From Gordius sp. MW1 (taxonomy: Eukaryota > Nematomorpha > Gordioida > Gordea > Gordiidae): DNA of 64,000 bases. Below are positions 23,524 to 35,915 of this stretch, one piece after another. The notes under the pieces were generated by a model that was not told where the DNA came from, ran no database searches, and saw only the letters and a program-made list of their open reading frames with translations. Position 1 is the first letter of the stretch, and the number at the start of each line of letters is the position of its first letter. The translations under genes and the position numbers were made by a program. The stretch is from the NCBI GenBank assembly GCA_964036665.1, contig OZ038532.1:6696001-6760000 (forward strand), given 5' to 3'.

Positions 23524-24975
23524 AGTGTTGTGAAAAGGGCTAAGTTTTATTTAGTCGACCTTGGTAAACCTTTGGCCTGTTTATGGGACCATAAATAACA
23601 GACCAGAAAACCTTTTGTCTGTGTATATTTAGTCTACTAAAACTAAAGGTCGACCAAAAAAACCATTTAGAGTTTTTTTGATACTGTATAAATTTGAACA
23701 ATTTGGTGTAGGCGACACATAATTTGAATTATGACTATAAACTCTATTCAAATCATACGCATATGTATAGTATAAACAAGATATTAAAAAAATAAAAAAA
23801 TTTCCAATCAGACCTTGGCCATTGGTCATTTTTTCCATCACTTTGGCCAGTAGTCATTTTTTCTAATGGTTAGCAGACAGCCAAATAATTAGCCTATAAT
23901 TATAATCTAGAAAAAAAAGTCGATTTTAATCTCACTCCAGTGGTCATTTTTTTTATTGATCAGTAGCCAGCAAACGACCAAATAGCCTATATTTAAAATA
24001 TAGAAAAAAATTGATACACTTTGGCCAATGGTTATTTTTTTCATTGGTCAGTAGCCAAGAAGGACACAGTTAAAAAGGATATAAATACATAAGTGACGAA
24101 AATAAACGGAAAAAATTTCGATTTACAATTTGGCCAATGGTCATTTTTTTTATTGGTCAGTAGCCAGAGGACGGCCAAAAAGTTATAGTATCAATGGTAT
24201 TAACAAGATTAACATTATATTAATTTAAAAAAAATAAACAAAATAAAAAAAATTTGCCCTCTCCGGGATTCGAACCCACATTAGTAGAGGCATAAACCTT
24301 TGTAAGGGGAGGCACAGGAACCATCAGTAGAGGAATAGGCCCTTGTAGGGTAGGCATAGGTAATTATCAATGTTAACCTAATATAGCAATTCAAAGAACG
24401 AAAAAAAATTTCGATTTATACTTTGGCCAATGGTCATTTTTTTTTGGTCAGCAGCCAGGACACGGTCAAAAAGGATATATAAATTAGAGACGAAAAAAAA
24501 CGGAAAAAAATTCGATTCACAATTGGGCCTCTGATCATTTTTTTTATTGGTCAGTAGCCAGGACAGGGTCAAAAAGTCATATTATCAAATGGTATTAACA
24601 AGAACAATATATTAATTTAATTTAAAAAAAAAATTTGCCCTCTCCGTGTATCGAACTAGCAATTAAGATTTGCCCTCTCCGGGATTCGAATCCACATCAG
24701 TAGAGGCATCGTCTTTTCTAGGGGAGGGCATAGGGTTTATCAATGTTAACCTAATATACCAATTCAAAAACGAAAAAAAAATTTCAAATCACAATTTGGC
24801 CAATGGTCATTTTTATCATTGGTCAGTAGCCAGGACACGGTCAAAAAGTCATATATTAATTAAATTAAAAAAAATGCCCTCACCGGGTATCGAACCAGCA
24901 ATAAAACGTTGGAAGGACAACGGACGGACAACGGACGGACAACAAAAAGCGAGCCCATAAATTGCATAGCAATTA
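23524..24975 (+). mobile_element. family X element with hAT-like left end
   Basis: 23524-23680 starts TAGTGTTGTGAAAAG and has GTCGACC palindromes like the ends of the element at 55139-57738. 23680-24975 aligns with 47490-48700: a shared lead-in, then repeated units with TTGGCCAATGGTCATTTTTT and ATTGGTCAGTAGCCAG, B-box-like CGGGATTCGAACCC, and the terminal AAGCGAGCCCATAAATTGCA TAGCAATT signature at about 24942-24975. Confidence 0.6.
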
Positions 24976-25317
24976 AAAATCATGAAAAAAGTATGAATAT
25001 AGATTTAAATTATAGACTCAATTGTGTCAGCAAATAAATGCATTGTTGGTGTAACTTAAGTTATTTATTTAGGACTGGGATGAGACTGGGTAAAATCTCT
25101 ATTAATTCAAAGGCCTACCATACAAAGGGGTTATCCTCATTTCTAGGGCTTATTAGTTATGGCAGATTTATTGATAATAATTATACTAAGCATGCTGGTC
25201 CCTTCTGAATATTAAAGATAGATAACGTTTTATTTAAAAGTTATGATGGGGAGGATCAATGTTTTAATCTTTTTTAATATTTTGCTAAATGACTATAGTA
25301 AAATGTCTTGATCCACG

Positions 25318-25481
25318 CATGGGCGTAGCCACATTGGAATTAAAGGGGACAATAATGATTTAGGGAGGGACTGATTATTTTTTGAAATTTTAGCCATAAT
25401 ATTAGTAAATTTTAACAAATTTTTGGATTTAGAGGGGGGCAGCCGTGCCTCCCTGCCCCCCCCCCCTTGGCTACACCCATA
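25318..25481. mobile_element. hAT-like MITE with 8-bp target duplication
   Basis: CATGGGCGTAGCC to GGCTACACCCATA, flanked by GATCCACG (25310-25317) and GATCCATG (25482-25489). Interior C run. Confidence 0.7.
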
Positions 25482-25519
25482 GATCCATGTAAAGAGCACA
25501 TCTTATTTTTTGTTCTCTT

Positions 25520-26132
25520 TAACACCTGATAGGAAGTGCATTATGTCGGGTCGAGGATGGAATCGGACATCCTGTAATTTATTTTTCCCCTAAACTCAAT
25601 AGAGCAGAACCCACATTATGTAATAGAGAAAAGCTCCCAACGACTGCATTGGCGTAGCCATAATTTGAACTAGGGAGGGTAAAATGATGTTTTTTGAAAT
25701 TTTGGAAGGAGCTACTAAATTTAGAGGGGGCATCCCTCCATACCTCCCCCGGTTAAAAGGATGGTAGGGAATATTTGATATGCAAAAAATTTACCATTTT
25801 TATCACAACCATGCATTAATTTATACCAAAAATATTAATAACAAGTATTTAATGTCCCACGCTTACAAGGCTAGTACTTGATTCACGTATGAGCGCTAAT
25901 AACGAGGTAGCTAATAATGTCATTGAGATTGCACAATCAGCATTACCTCAATGTGGCAAAAATAATTGTGGAGCTTCGTAGTGTAGCAACAAACTTATGT
26001 TTTGTACATCCTTACAAAGGAAGTAATGTTATTAGCCTCTAGCAATTTTATTTCGCAGTATATAAGTTACATCGTTCATAAGTTATTTTTAGAGGCGAAA
26101 GGGTTATTGTATATATTTCTATTTACCATATT
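25520..26132 (+). repeat. duplicated upstream region of acid phosphatase copy 2
   Basis: This region aligns with 31065-31180 plus 32722-33195. In that third copy it is interrupted by the 18S rRNA block. It also aligns weakly with 5640-5890 upstream of copy 1. It probably contains the promoter, but no TATA or other site is claimed. Confidence 0.7.
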
Positions 26133-29100
26133 ATGGCAAGATGCATCTTCAAATTTTCCTTTCTACTTCAAATATTTGTTTATTTTTCCTTTATATACCA
26201 GCCTCGGACAGCGACACATTTAATTCATCAAGTTGAGGTAAGATGCAACCTTTTAATTGTTTATTTAGACTCAGTGGCGTAGCTAAAGAGGAAAAACCGG
26301 GCCCCATGGCCCCCCCCCAAGCGAAAAATCTTGGGTCCCCCCTGGGCCCCTTAAGCCATTTTTTTTATCTTAATTTCTAAATAAAAGTTTTAATTATAAT
26401 ATTACAAATAAAAATAAAGATGCTGTATAAGACAATAAAGGGTGAAAAATTATTGTAATTAAAATAATTTTAACGCAATAACTTCATGTTCATGCGAAAT
26501 ATCGTTCTCATTGCTAAAACGGATTAAAACTTATCTTCGTTCCACAATTGGACAAGGTAGGTTATCTTCCTTGGCTTTATTGAGCTTAGAATATAACTTT
26601 ATAAATGTTATTTTCCCGGATGATATTATAAATTCGTTTGCAACATCGAGTAAAAGGCATAATGAACTACTATTAAAGGACTAATTTTAATTTTAATGAA
26701 AAATTATCTGGGCTTTTAAACTTGTTTTAAACTTTTAGACACTTTCAAAATATATTAAAATATTATTAAATTTACGAAAATTCCATCCTGGATTCAATTT
26801 AATTGTCCATCTCACATGCTTATTAACTTATCTTGCATATTTTTATGTACCACATGTACATATAAAGCCAATAGGTACACCATTTTTGCCCCTTATCATA
26901 AGTTTGATAAATTAATATTAATAACCAATTCCTGAATTTTATAAAATTGTTAAGGCATCAAAACTTTCAAGGGATAAAAATTTCTAAAAATTTTTATTAT
27001 GTTTGTCTTTAAACGCTAAGTTGTTCTGTGCATCTCACATCTCTAATTTCAGCTAAAATTATTAAATAAAATTTTGATTCATTTAATTTTGACAGAATAT
27101 TTTTAAGGTTCATTCAGCCGTTAAATTTATTAGTTCATTTTGAATAAGTGGTGTAAAGGGGGGGGGGGTGTGCGAATATATCATAATAACAAGGGGCAAT
27201 AACTTCTAAATAGAGGAGACCAGGGCTACTTTAGCCATAAAAAATTAAATCGCGTTTTAAAAAAAACTAAAAACAATTTTTTAAATTTTTTTGTTGGAAT
27301 ATTTTTAAGGTCTATTTTTACTATAGGAAAAAAATTTGGAGGAAAATAAGTAATAGTTTTCTCACAAATTAAGTTTAAAAAAACAAAAATCCAAAAAAAT
27401 TTGAAAATGCCCGGGGCTAGTCATAGCCGTTAGATTAACCCTGACGTTTTCACTTCTTATTAGTGTATGCTAACTCAAATCAATAAAAATATTGTTTCAT
27501 TATAAACAATGTTGAAAATGCAAATGTAATATGATTATTTTTTTTTATAAAAAATAAAAAAAAACAATCTGACTTAGGAACACTTAAAAGACGGATTTAG
27601 CAATGGAAAATAACTTTTAGTCGTTTTGTAATGTATAATCATAGTCAATTTCTATTCCAAATAACACTAAGTTAGATTATTAAACAAAATTTTTTGTTTT
27701 TTAAATCTTGTCATTTGTAAGACACAATGAAAAATGGCTAGCAATAGCCTTTCTCCAACTAGCCCCGACCCCTATTTTCATAAACAATTAATAATTTAGG
27801 ATGTTATATTGCATATAAAAATTTAATCATTCGACGGTTTTTATATAAAATATCTCCCTTTATAAGATAAAAGTTAAATCAATCCAAAATATTTAGCCAA
27901 AAAAATTTTATGTGCAAAATAAAATTTTTTGCAAAGGCTACTAATAGCCCCGAAAAATAGTTTTTTCTCAATGAAAATTTTAAATTTTATAAAATAAATT
28001 TTTTACTTATGCCTTATGGAAAAATACACACATGGTTTAAATTTTGATTTAATATCATTATTATTTTAAAAAATAATTAGAAAGATAATAGTAACCCCGG
28101 GCTACGACTAGACCCGGTCTCCCTACTAATTTTAATTTCATTATTATTATTTTTTTTATTTTATGTTATAATTGCGCCATTTGAGGATCTAACCTATAAA
28201 AAAGGCTTTTTAATGTTCTCATTGTTTTCCTGATATAAATGCTGCCTGAAAATTCTGCCAATATTGCATATGTAAAATTATAATTATTTATATATGGCCA
28301 AGATTATTGGTGTTGTGGCAATAAAATATTTTTATAAACTTTGTTGTATAGTTTTTAAATTATTTGCACTATTTTTTAAGTCAAAGATTTCTTGTCAATA
28401 TCTTCGTTCTACTTTGTAACCTTACAATTCATTTATACAAAACTTATTATACCATGTGAAATTTTCTATATTGTTTCAACTACATCACTTTGTTTTATTT
28501 ATGAATAAATTTTATTTATTTTATGCCCTAGGAACATGAGGAGACATATTAGTGTGATGTTAATAGAAAAGATACACAAAGTAGTAGCGGAATTTTAAGT
28601 TTGTCCAACGTTTATGAGGGGAATATTTTCAATTGCATTTGACCCATGGTCGGATTTGTGTTTTGGATTGGGGGGGGGGCAAAACATAAATATTTTTTAT
28701 TCTTAAAGGTGTGCCAAGGAAAATTCCCCCCCCCCTTTTTGACCAGCTCAGCCCCCCCCCCCCCCCCAAGGCAAAAAGGCTAGCTATGCCACTGTTTAGA
28801 CTTACATATATAATTCATTAAGTATTTAATGTATAAACAAATTTAAAATTAAATTACAGCTACAGATTTTAAATAAGTATTTTTACATAAATTTGATTTC
28901 TCTTCTAGCTATATGGAGACATACAACCCTATCTTGACCTCTATTTGACAACTTGCAAAAAATAAATTTAGGCTATATATTAATCGCGCCTTTTTAATTA
29001 ATTTTGTACATTATAAATTAATTTTATAAAATTTGTTAATTAAGCTGAAATATTACCTTGTCTTATAACAAACAAATTAAAACGTGATTTTATAAAAACA

Positions 29101-30454
29101 CACCATAAGTAATACATAAAATATACTTATAAATCCTGGTTCTTTATTGTTGTTCAACATTTTAAAATGGAAAAATATGGACCAATTCAATGTTAAACAG
29201 TAACATTTCCTCATTTTGAATTGCTAAACCATTTAAGTTAGCATTTATTGCATTATTTATTGCTTGGTTGTAAATTAGGGAGAAGGCAAATCAGTTATCG
29301 GTATATGGGTTGTAGCTAGACACGGAGCCCGAGCACCGGCCAAAAACTTTTTATATCCCTCTTACATCGTAATTCCACAACACTGGCCTAATGGGCTAGA
29401 TAACTTAACTGACAAAGGTTGCCACGAAAGTTACAGAATGGGCCAATATATAGCGCGTTACGCTAAGTCTAAAAGTCGACGTAGCACCCTATCCTACAAG
29501 CAAGATTTGAGTTTGCTCAGCACCAATGTTACTAGGACCAAGGCCAGCTCTTTGGCATTTGCTTTAGGATTTCGATCCGAGCTTTTACGCAACTCAACTC
29601 CCACGTTACGGGAAACTTTCTTGGACAGGGATGAATTGAAGGCCGTCATAACGTTGAATATGACTGTGTGGAATGGGAACTCTATTGATATCTTACCCAC
29701 ATACAAGGACTCTACAGATAAGGAGGTTTTAAGGCGCGCTTTCACGGTTTACAATTATCACGCTTGTACGGGTCTTAAATATTACGTTTACCTAAGCTTA
29801 ATGAATCCCAAATCCCAAATTCCCGCCTTCATAGCTTCTAACCCAAGCTTTGTAGTAGCGTTACTCAAATACACCGGTTACGATCAGACCGAAATACCCG
29901 TTAGGGCAAATCAAATAGAAGATGCTATAGCTTGTGATCGAACTCAAGATGCTGCCTTTATTCCTACATGGGCCAAGGGCTGGTTAAGGGAATTAAAAGC
30001 ATTTTCAGACCTCTCGGTTCGCAGTATGATCAAACACATACCAATCCTAGGGTACTATACGTCTGGACTTTTGGTCCATCATATTCTAACAGAAATGTCA
30101 GCGCCTACAGTTGATAGGAAGGAATTTGTGAATCTTATCATGGCGCACGAATACGTATTGTATGCTCTCATGACATACCTGAAGATTGATTATCACGAAA
30201 AACCCGCTTTCTCCAGCGCCCTCATTTTTGAGTTGTGGACAGACATTACGACAAACTTGGATGATAAACTTTACGTTGATATACACTATAAACCGGGTGA
30301 CGGGGTGCCTATGAAATTGATTATGTCCAATATACCTTTAACTTATATGTGTAATAAATATAAAATAACAGAAATTAATTGCCTAACAAATTTTAAAACT
30401 TTATTGCACTACCTAATATATGAATACTTTATAAACAAAGTAATAAATATTTGA
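26133..30454 (+). CDS. histidine acid phosphatase-like secreted enzyme, copy 2 (two exons)
   Basis: Exon 1 (26133-26237) encodes MARCIFKFSFLLQIFVYFSF and ends HLIHQVE at a GAG|GTAAGA donor. Exon 2 (29279-30454) follows AAATTAG in phase 0 and gives a total of about 426 residues. ARHGARAP (R49-P55), the TRTKASS phosphate-binding Arg, and AHEY (H325-E326) are all kept, so activity is plausible. As in copy 1, Glu replaces the usual Asp of the HD pair. The leader peptide implies secretion or lysosomal routing. Over 29738-29964 the gene is identical to copy 1 at every base. The 3.0 kb intron is filled with repeats, whereas the copy 1 intron is only 522 bp. The C-terminus is longer than in copy 1. 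Confidence 0.85.
26272..26345. mobile_element. hAT-like end fragment in intron
   Basis: CAGTGGCGTAGCTAAAG followed by a C run, the same end type as 8303. Confidence 0.45.
27208..28125. mobile_element. TIR element in intron of acid phosphatase copy 2
   Basis: Ends GGAGACCAGGGCTA and TAGACCCGGTCTCC are inverted. Internal words such as AACTAGCCCCGACCCC (27758) recur inverted at 62957-62975. About 0.9 kb, no ORF, no clear target duplication. Confidence 0.5.
28640..28797. mobile_element. hAT-like G/C-run MITE in intron
   Basis: A G run at the left, C runs at the right, ending CTAGCTATGCCACTG. Confidence 0.5.
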
Positions 30455-31179
30455 TGAATGTTTGAAATTAAAAGATTAGAATTGGAGTATTTTAAACTTT
30501 ACATACCATAAGATTCTTTTCTTGTGTTTGAATGGGTTAAGATAACGAAATGATGAGGTCATGTTAATTTCTAATGTTTGTCATTTTATTTCAACAATTT
30601 TTTGAAATAAATAAAATAATAATTACACAATTTTATTGCCCATTAAGATTGTATTCGTATAATTTGGCAAGCTTTGTGTTCATAAAATGTTATAGGTGTT
30701 TTTGATGTACCTTTGCCTATCTTTTGCTCTTTTAAATATTGTGTCATAAGCTTTGGAAATTAAAATAATTAAAAATCTTAAAGAATATCCGAATCAATTT
30801 CAAATCTTTGATTTTTTTGCAATTCATCCTTTTATTATTGGACGATTATAATAAATATTCAAATATAAAGTCGCAGGCTAAACCATTAATTAGTTTGCGT
30901 CACAAAAATTAAACAGAATAACTGCTATGCATTTAATAAGATAGTCACCTAACCTATTTATGGCAATTAAAAGCCAGTTTTAAGATTTCAGTGTTGGTAT
31001 TGTTTTTCAAAGAGCATCACTTAAACGTTGGTGCGTCTGACACCTGTATAAGATTAAGAAGTATGTCTGGTCGAAGACGGAATCGGACATCCTGTAATTT
31101 AGTTTCCCCTAAACTCAATAGCCCAGAACGCAATTATTTTGTAATTGTAAAATAAGCTCTCAACTCAACGACCACTGTC

Positions 31180-31491
31180 CACTGAATCGAGAAATAGCTA
31201 TCAATCTGTCAATCCTTACAGTGTCCTGGCCGGTGAGTTTTCCCGTGTTGAGTCAAATTAAGCCGCAAGCTCTACTCCTGGTAATGCCCTTCCGTCAATT
31301 CCTTTAAGTTTCAGTTTACCTCCCCCTGAACCCAAAAACTTTGGTTTCCCGAAGGTCGCTTACTGGGTCGTAAAAAAATCCACAGTAAATTACAGGTCGG
31401 CATCGTTTATGGTCAGAACTACGGCGGTATCTGATCGCCTTCGAACCTCCAAAAAACTTTGGTTTCCCGAAGGTCGTTTACTGGGTCGTAA
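31180..31491 (-). rRNA. partial 18S rRNA, inverted arm
   Basis: The minus strand reads 18S rRNA from the GACCCAGTAAGC region through AACTCACC(A/G)GGCCAGGACACTG to CTCGATTCAGTG, about two thirds along the molecule. The arm is rearranged: the GGTTTCCCGAAGGTCG segment appears twice (near 31342-31360 and 31460-31477). It is a fragment, not a working gene. Confidence 0.85.
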
Positions 31492-32721
31492 GATCCTGCC
31501 AGTAGTCATAAGATTAAGCCATGCATGTATAAGTATAAACTAACTTAAAGTGAAACCGCGAATGACTTATTAAATCAGTTTTGGTTTATTAGATCGTACA
31601 GCCCACATGGATAACTGTGGTAATTCTAGAGCTAATACATGCTAAAAAGTCGAATCGCGAGGTCCGACCGCGTTTATTAAAACAAAAACTAACGTTTTTG
31701 GTGACTCTGGATACTTTGTGCCGATCACACGGTCTCGTACCGGCGACGTATCTTTCAAATGTTTGCCTTATCAACTGTCGATGGTAGGTTATGCGCCTAG
31801 CATGGTCTTAACGGGTAACGGAGAATCAGGGTTCGATTCCGGAGAGGGAGCCTGATAAATGGCTATTACATCCAAGGAAGGCAGCAGGCGCGCAAATTAC
31901 CCACTCCCGGCACGAGGAGGTAGTGACGATAAATAACAATGCAGGTCTCTTTCAAGACCCTGTAATTGGAATGAGATCACTTTAAATCCTTTAACGAGGA
32001 TCTATTGAAGGGCAAGTCTGGTGCCAGCAGCCGCGGTAATTCCAGCTCCAAGAGCGTATATTAAAGTTGTTGCAGTTAAAAAGCTCGTAGTTGGTCTTGG
32101 GTAACGGTGGGAAGCCCGCTTAACCGCGATCGTTTCCCAGTCCGACCTATTATTCGTCCTCCCGTCGATGCTCTTTACTGAGTGTATTGGGTAGACGAAA
32201 CTTTTACTTTGAAAAAATTAGAGTGCTCAAAGCAGGCTCGAAGCCTCGAATATCGATGCATGGAATAATGGAATATGACCTCTGTTCTATTTTGTTGTTT
32301 TCGGGAACCGAGGTAATGATTAAGAGGGACGGACGAGGGCATCCGTACTGTGGCGCTAGAGGTGAAATTCTTGGACCGTCGCTAGACGAACGACTGCGAA
32401 AGCATTTGCCAAGAATGTTTTCATTAATCAAGAACGAAAGTCAGAGGTTCGAAGGCGATCAGATACCGCCGTAGTTCTAACCATAAACGATGCCGACCGG
32501 TAATTTACTGTGAATCTTTTACGACCCAGTAAGCGACTTTCGGGAAACCAAGTTTTTGGGTTCCGGGGGAAGTATGGTTGCAAAGCTGAAACTTATAGGA
32601 ATGGACGGAAGGGCACCACCAGGAGTGGAGCCAGCGGCTTAAGTTGACTCAACACGGGAAAACTCACCAGGCCAGGACACTGTAAGCATTGACAGATTGA
32701 TAGCTCTTTCTCGATTCAGTG
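31492..32721 (+). rRNA. partial 18S rRNA (5' two thirds), truncated
   Basis: Starts GATCCTGCCAGTAGTCATA. It lacks the usual TGCTTGTCTCAA before AGATTAAGCC, a 12-base deletion at a highly conserved site. It includes the universal GTGCCAGCAGCCGCGGTAAT (near 32020) and GGTGAAATTCTTGGACCG (near 32358). It stops at CTCGATTCAGTG, the same point as the inverted arm. The last third of 18S and all ITS/28S are absent. Departures from conserved sequence (GATAAATGGCTATTAC for GAGAAACGGCTACCAC) suggest a decaying copy. Confidence 0.9.
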
Positions 32722-33195
32722 TTTGAAATAGGGAGGGTAAATTGATAATTTTTGAAATTTTGGAGGGAGCTACTAAATTTAGAGGGGGCAGCCCTCCCTA
32801 CCTCCCCCCGGTTAAAAGGATGGTAGGGAATATTTGATAGGCAAATAATTCACCATTTTTACCGATCATAAGGCATTAATTTATACCAAAAAATATTAAT
32901 AACAAGTATTTAATGTCCTACGCTTACAAGGCTGGTACTTGATTCACGTATTAGCGTTTATAACGAGGTAGCTAACAAAGTCATTGAGATTGCACAATCA
33001 GCATTACATTAATGTGTCAAAAATAATTGTGGAGCTTCTTCATAGTATAGGAATAAACTTAAGTTTTGTACGTCATTACAAAGGAAGTAATGTTACTAGC
33101 CTGGTAACAATTTTATTTTACAAAACATAAGTTACATCGTTCATAAGTTGTTTTTCGGAGGCGATTCTATTTTATTGTATATATTTCCATTTAAT
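32722..33195 (+). repeat. right half of third copy of acid phosphatase upstream region
   Basis: Aligns with 25665-26132, starting exactly at the end of the 18S block. The left half lies at 31065-31180. Confidence 0.75.
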
Positions 33196-33285
33196 ATGTA
33201 TAAGGCAAGAAATGTAATCAGAAAAGTGTATATAATTTTCGTCTCTTTAATCATCAGCTTTGAAAATTACCTCGTGATACTCTAA
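33196..33285 (+). pseudogene. acid phosphatase exon 1 relic, third copy
   Basis: The position equivalent to the copy 2 start codon reads AAG in GGCAAGA context. An in-frame ATG two codons earlier opens a 29-codon frame, MYKARNVIRKVYIIFVSLII and onward, still signal-like, ending in TAA. A GTGATA donor-like site is at about 33274. No exon 2 follows within the window, so this is a truncated duplicate. Confidence 0.45.
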
Positions 33286-33289
33286 CATA

Positions 33290-33915
33290 TCTTTGTCGAT
33301 AATATTTATTTTGTATATAAATTTACAAAAATTTAAGTAAAAATTTATTAGGTTGCAAATATTTCAAATAAAAATAAACTTGTTGTTTTTTCTAAACTTA
33401 GCGGGATATAATTCCGGTAACTGACCTAAATTAACTTGTTAAATAACGATCACTTTAGGCTAAATGTAGATTCTTATATATTGTGAGATTTAAATTTTTA
33501 TATGATAATTATAAGGCATTAAGGAATAAGGATAATATGATATTAAGAATTTTGTTTTTCAAGCTTTAATAAGCAGGTATTCTACTAAAAGTTCTGTTGA
33601 AGGAATGGCAGGGATACAATATTTGTAACATATTTTAATTTGACTTTAAAAATCATTTAAATTGTGTCACTTTTATTTACAATGACAAAATTAAAATGAT
33701 TCAAAAGCCTAATGCTGTGCGGTTTCAAATATAAGCATTACAATACTGAAATATAATAGATTTTTTTAATATTTTAAATACATAGTAGAGTGTAATGGAT
33801 TATGAATGGGATAGGTACATACGTTGTTATAATAAATAACTATGAAATTTAAATAGTAAAAAAATTAAATAAAAAGTTATTAACATTCGAAACAAAAAGT
33901 TCGTGAAATATAAAG
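33290..33915. other. AT-rich spacer
   Basis: No gene recognised. Confidence 0.5.
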
Positions 33916-33924
33916 TTATAAAAA

Positions 33925-35755
33925 ACTCGGGCCTTCGGCCCTCGTGGGAAGGGGAGGGGAGAAGGGGAGGGGAGAAGGGAAGGGGGGACGACTCATCTTT
34001 ACTTCGTATAAATGTATCATATTTGCTATGCAATTTATGGGCGAGAAAGGTGGGAAGGGGCGAGAATGCCTATAAGGGGGTATTAAATGCCTAATGATTA
34101 ATTAATTATTTATACAAATTTTCCATTTATAGGCAAAATGTAATATAGGCAAAATGTAATATAGGCAAGGGTTAAGGTTAGATTTAGTGTTTGCATCTAG
34201 TTGCGTATTACATTAGTTTTTACGCCCTTTAGTGATTATGGGTCTAACAAACATTATATTATAAAACATCACAATGTTAAGAATTTGCAGAATTGTTGGG
34301 AGAAATTTTTGTTGAATTTGAACAATTTTTAATTAAAAAAATCAAAAATTTCGCAAATGGTCATTTTTTCTCCATTGGTCAGTACCAACAGATACTCTAT
34401 AAGTCAATGATAGCCAAAAAAACGGAAAAAAAAATTTGAGGCTCACTTTGGCCAATGGTCATTTTTTTCCATCGGTCAGCAGCCAGCACACGGTAAAATG
34501 GATATAAATCCATAAGAGTAAAAAAAAACGAAAAAAAAATTTTCGAATCTTGTCCAATGGTCATTTTATTCCATTGGTCAGCAGCCAGGACACGGTAAAA
34601 GTAGATATAAACTCATTATAGTAAAAAAAAAACGAAAAAAAATTTTCGAATCACATTTTGGCCAATGGTCATTTTATTCCATTGGTCAGCAGCCAGCGGA
34701 CGGCCAAAAAGTCATAATAGCAATGGTAGGAACAGGAACAATCATAATAGTCAAAAAAAAACGAAAAAAATAATTTCGATTCACATTTTGGCCATTGGTC
34801 ATTTTTTCCATCGGTCAGGAGCCAGCGGACGGCCAAAAAGTCATAATAGCAATGGTAGTAACAGGAATAATCATAATAGTCAAAAAAAAACGAAAAAATA
34901 AACTCGGATTCACATTTTGGCCAATGGTCATTTTTTTCATTGGTCAGCAGCCAGCGGACGGCCAAAAAGTCTTATTATCAATGATAGTAACAAGATCAAT
35001 CGTAATAGTCAAAACTAAAAAAAAAACTTGGAATCACATTTTGGCCAATGGTCATTTTTTCCATCGGTCAGTAGCCAGCGGACGGCCAAAAAGTCATAAT
35101 AGCAATGGTAGTAACAGGAACAATCATAATAGTCAAAAAAAAACGAAAAAATAAACTTGGATTCACATTTTGGCCAATGGTCATTTTTTCCATCGGTCAG
35201 GAGCCAGCGGACGGCCAAAAAGTCATAATAGCAATGGTAGTAACAGGAACAATCATAATAGTCAAAAAAAACGAAAAAATAAACTCAGTATCACATTTGG
35301 GCCAATGGTCATTTTTTTCATTGGTCAGCAGCCAACGGACGGCCAAAAATTCTTATTATCAATGATAGTAACAAGAACAATCATAAGAGTCAAAAAAACT
35401 CCGGGATTCTAATCCCAAAACTAGTTAAAAATTGCATAGCAATTAAAAGTAAACAACTTTTATTTATGTTTATTATATAAAATTAATAAAATGAAACAAT
35501 AATAGAACAAGCGGACGACCAAAAAGTCATATTGTCAATGGGGCACCTCTTATGCATTAATTTAAAAAATTAATAACACAGCGAGGGAGATAGAGATGAG
35601 GGGTGGGGCACCTCTTTCTTATGCATTAATTTAAAAAATCGATAACCTAATATACCCAATGCAAATAGATAGGGAGGGTGTATGCGGACGCGGACGTGAC
35701 AAGACATCGGTAAACAAAATCAAAAGCGAGCCCATAAATTGCATAGCAATTAAAA
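33925..35755 (-). mobile_element. family X element, long tandem-repeat form
   Basis: Begins at the hairpin GGGCCTTCGGCCC, then a G-rich tract and TTTGCTATGCAATTTATGGG at about 34022. The core (34350-35400) is about ten head-to-tail units of roughly 120 bases, each with TTTGGCCAATGGTCATTTTT, a CATTGGTCAGCAGCCAGC-type word and GGACGGCCAAAAAGTC. It ends AAGCGAGCCCATAAATTGCA TAGCAATT at 35728-35755. It is inverted with respect to 9446-10515. ORFs here are repeat artefacts. Confidence 0.7.
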
Positions 35756-35854
35756 CTAGACAAGTTACGATATTCAAATTTAATAATATAATTTTAATCA
35801 TAAAATGTCACTGGAATTTTATTTTAACAAAAATTAAATTAGGTATCCCTTAAA

Positions 35855-35915
35855 TTAATTGCTAAGCAATTTATGGGCTCGTTTCTGGCTGTCCGTCCGT
35901 CCGTCCTGCCCAACT
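35855..35915 (+). mobile_element. isolated family X end
   Basis: AATTGCTAAGCAATTTATGG followed by GCTCGTTTCTGGCTGTCCGT, the same terminal signature as 9446. Confidence 0.5.

Noticed and set aside
32187-32474. ORFs across 31589-32474
   Set aside because: Entirely inside the 18S rRNA block.
34665-35412. Several overlapping ORFs on both strands
   Set aside because: They are readings of the family X tandem units; the peptides repeat with the DNA period and recur in other copies.
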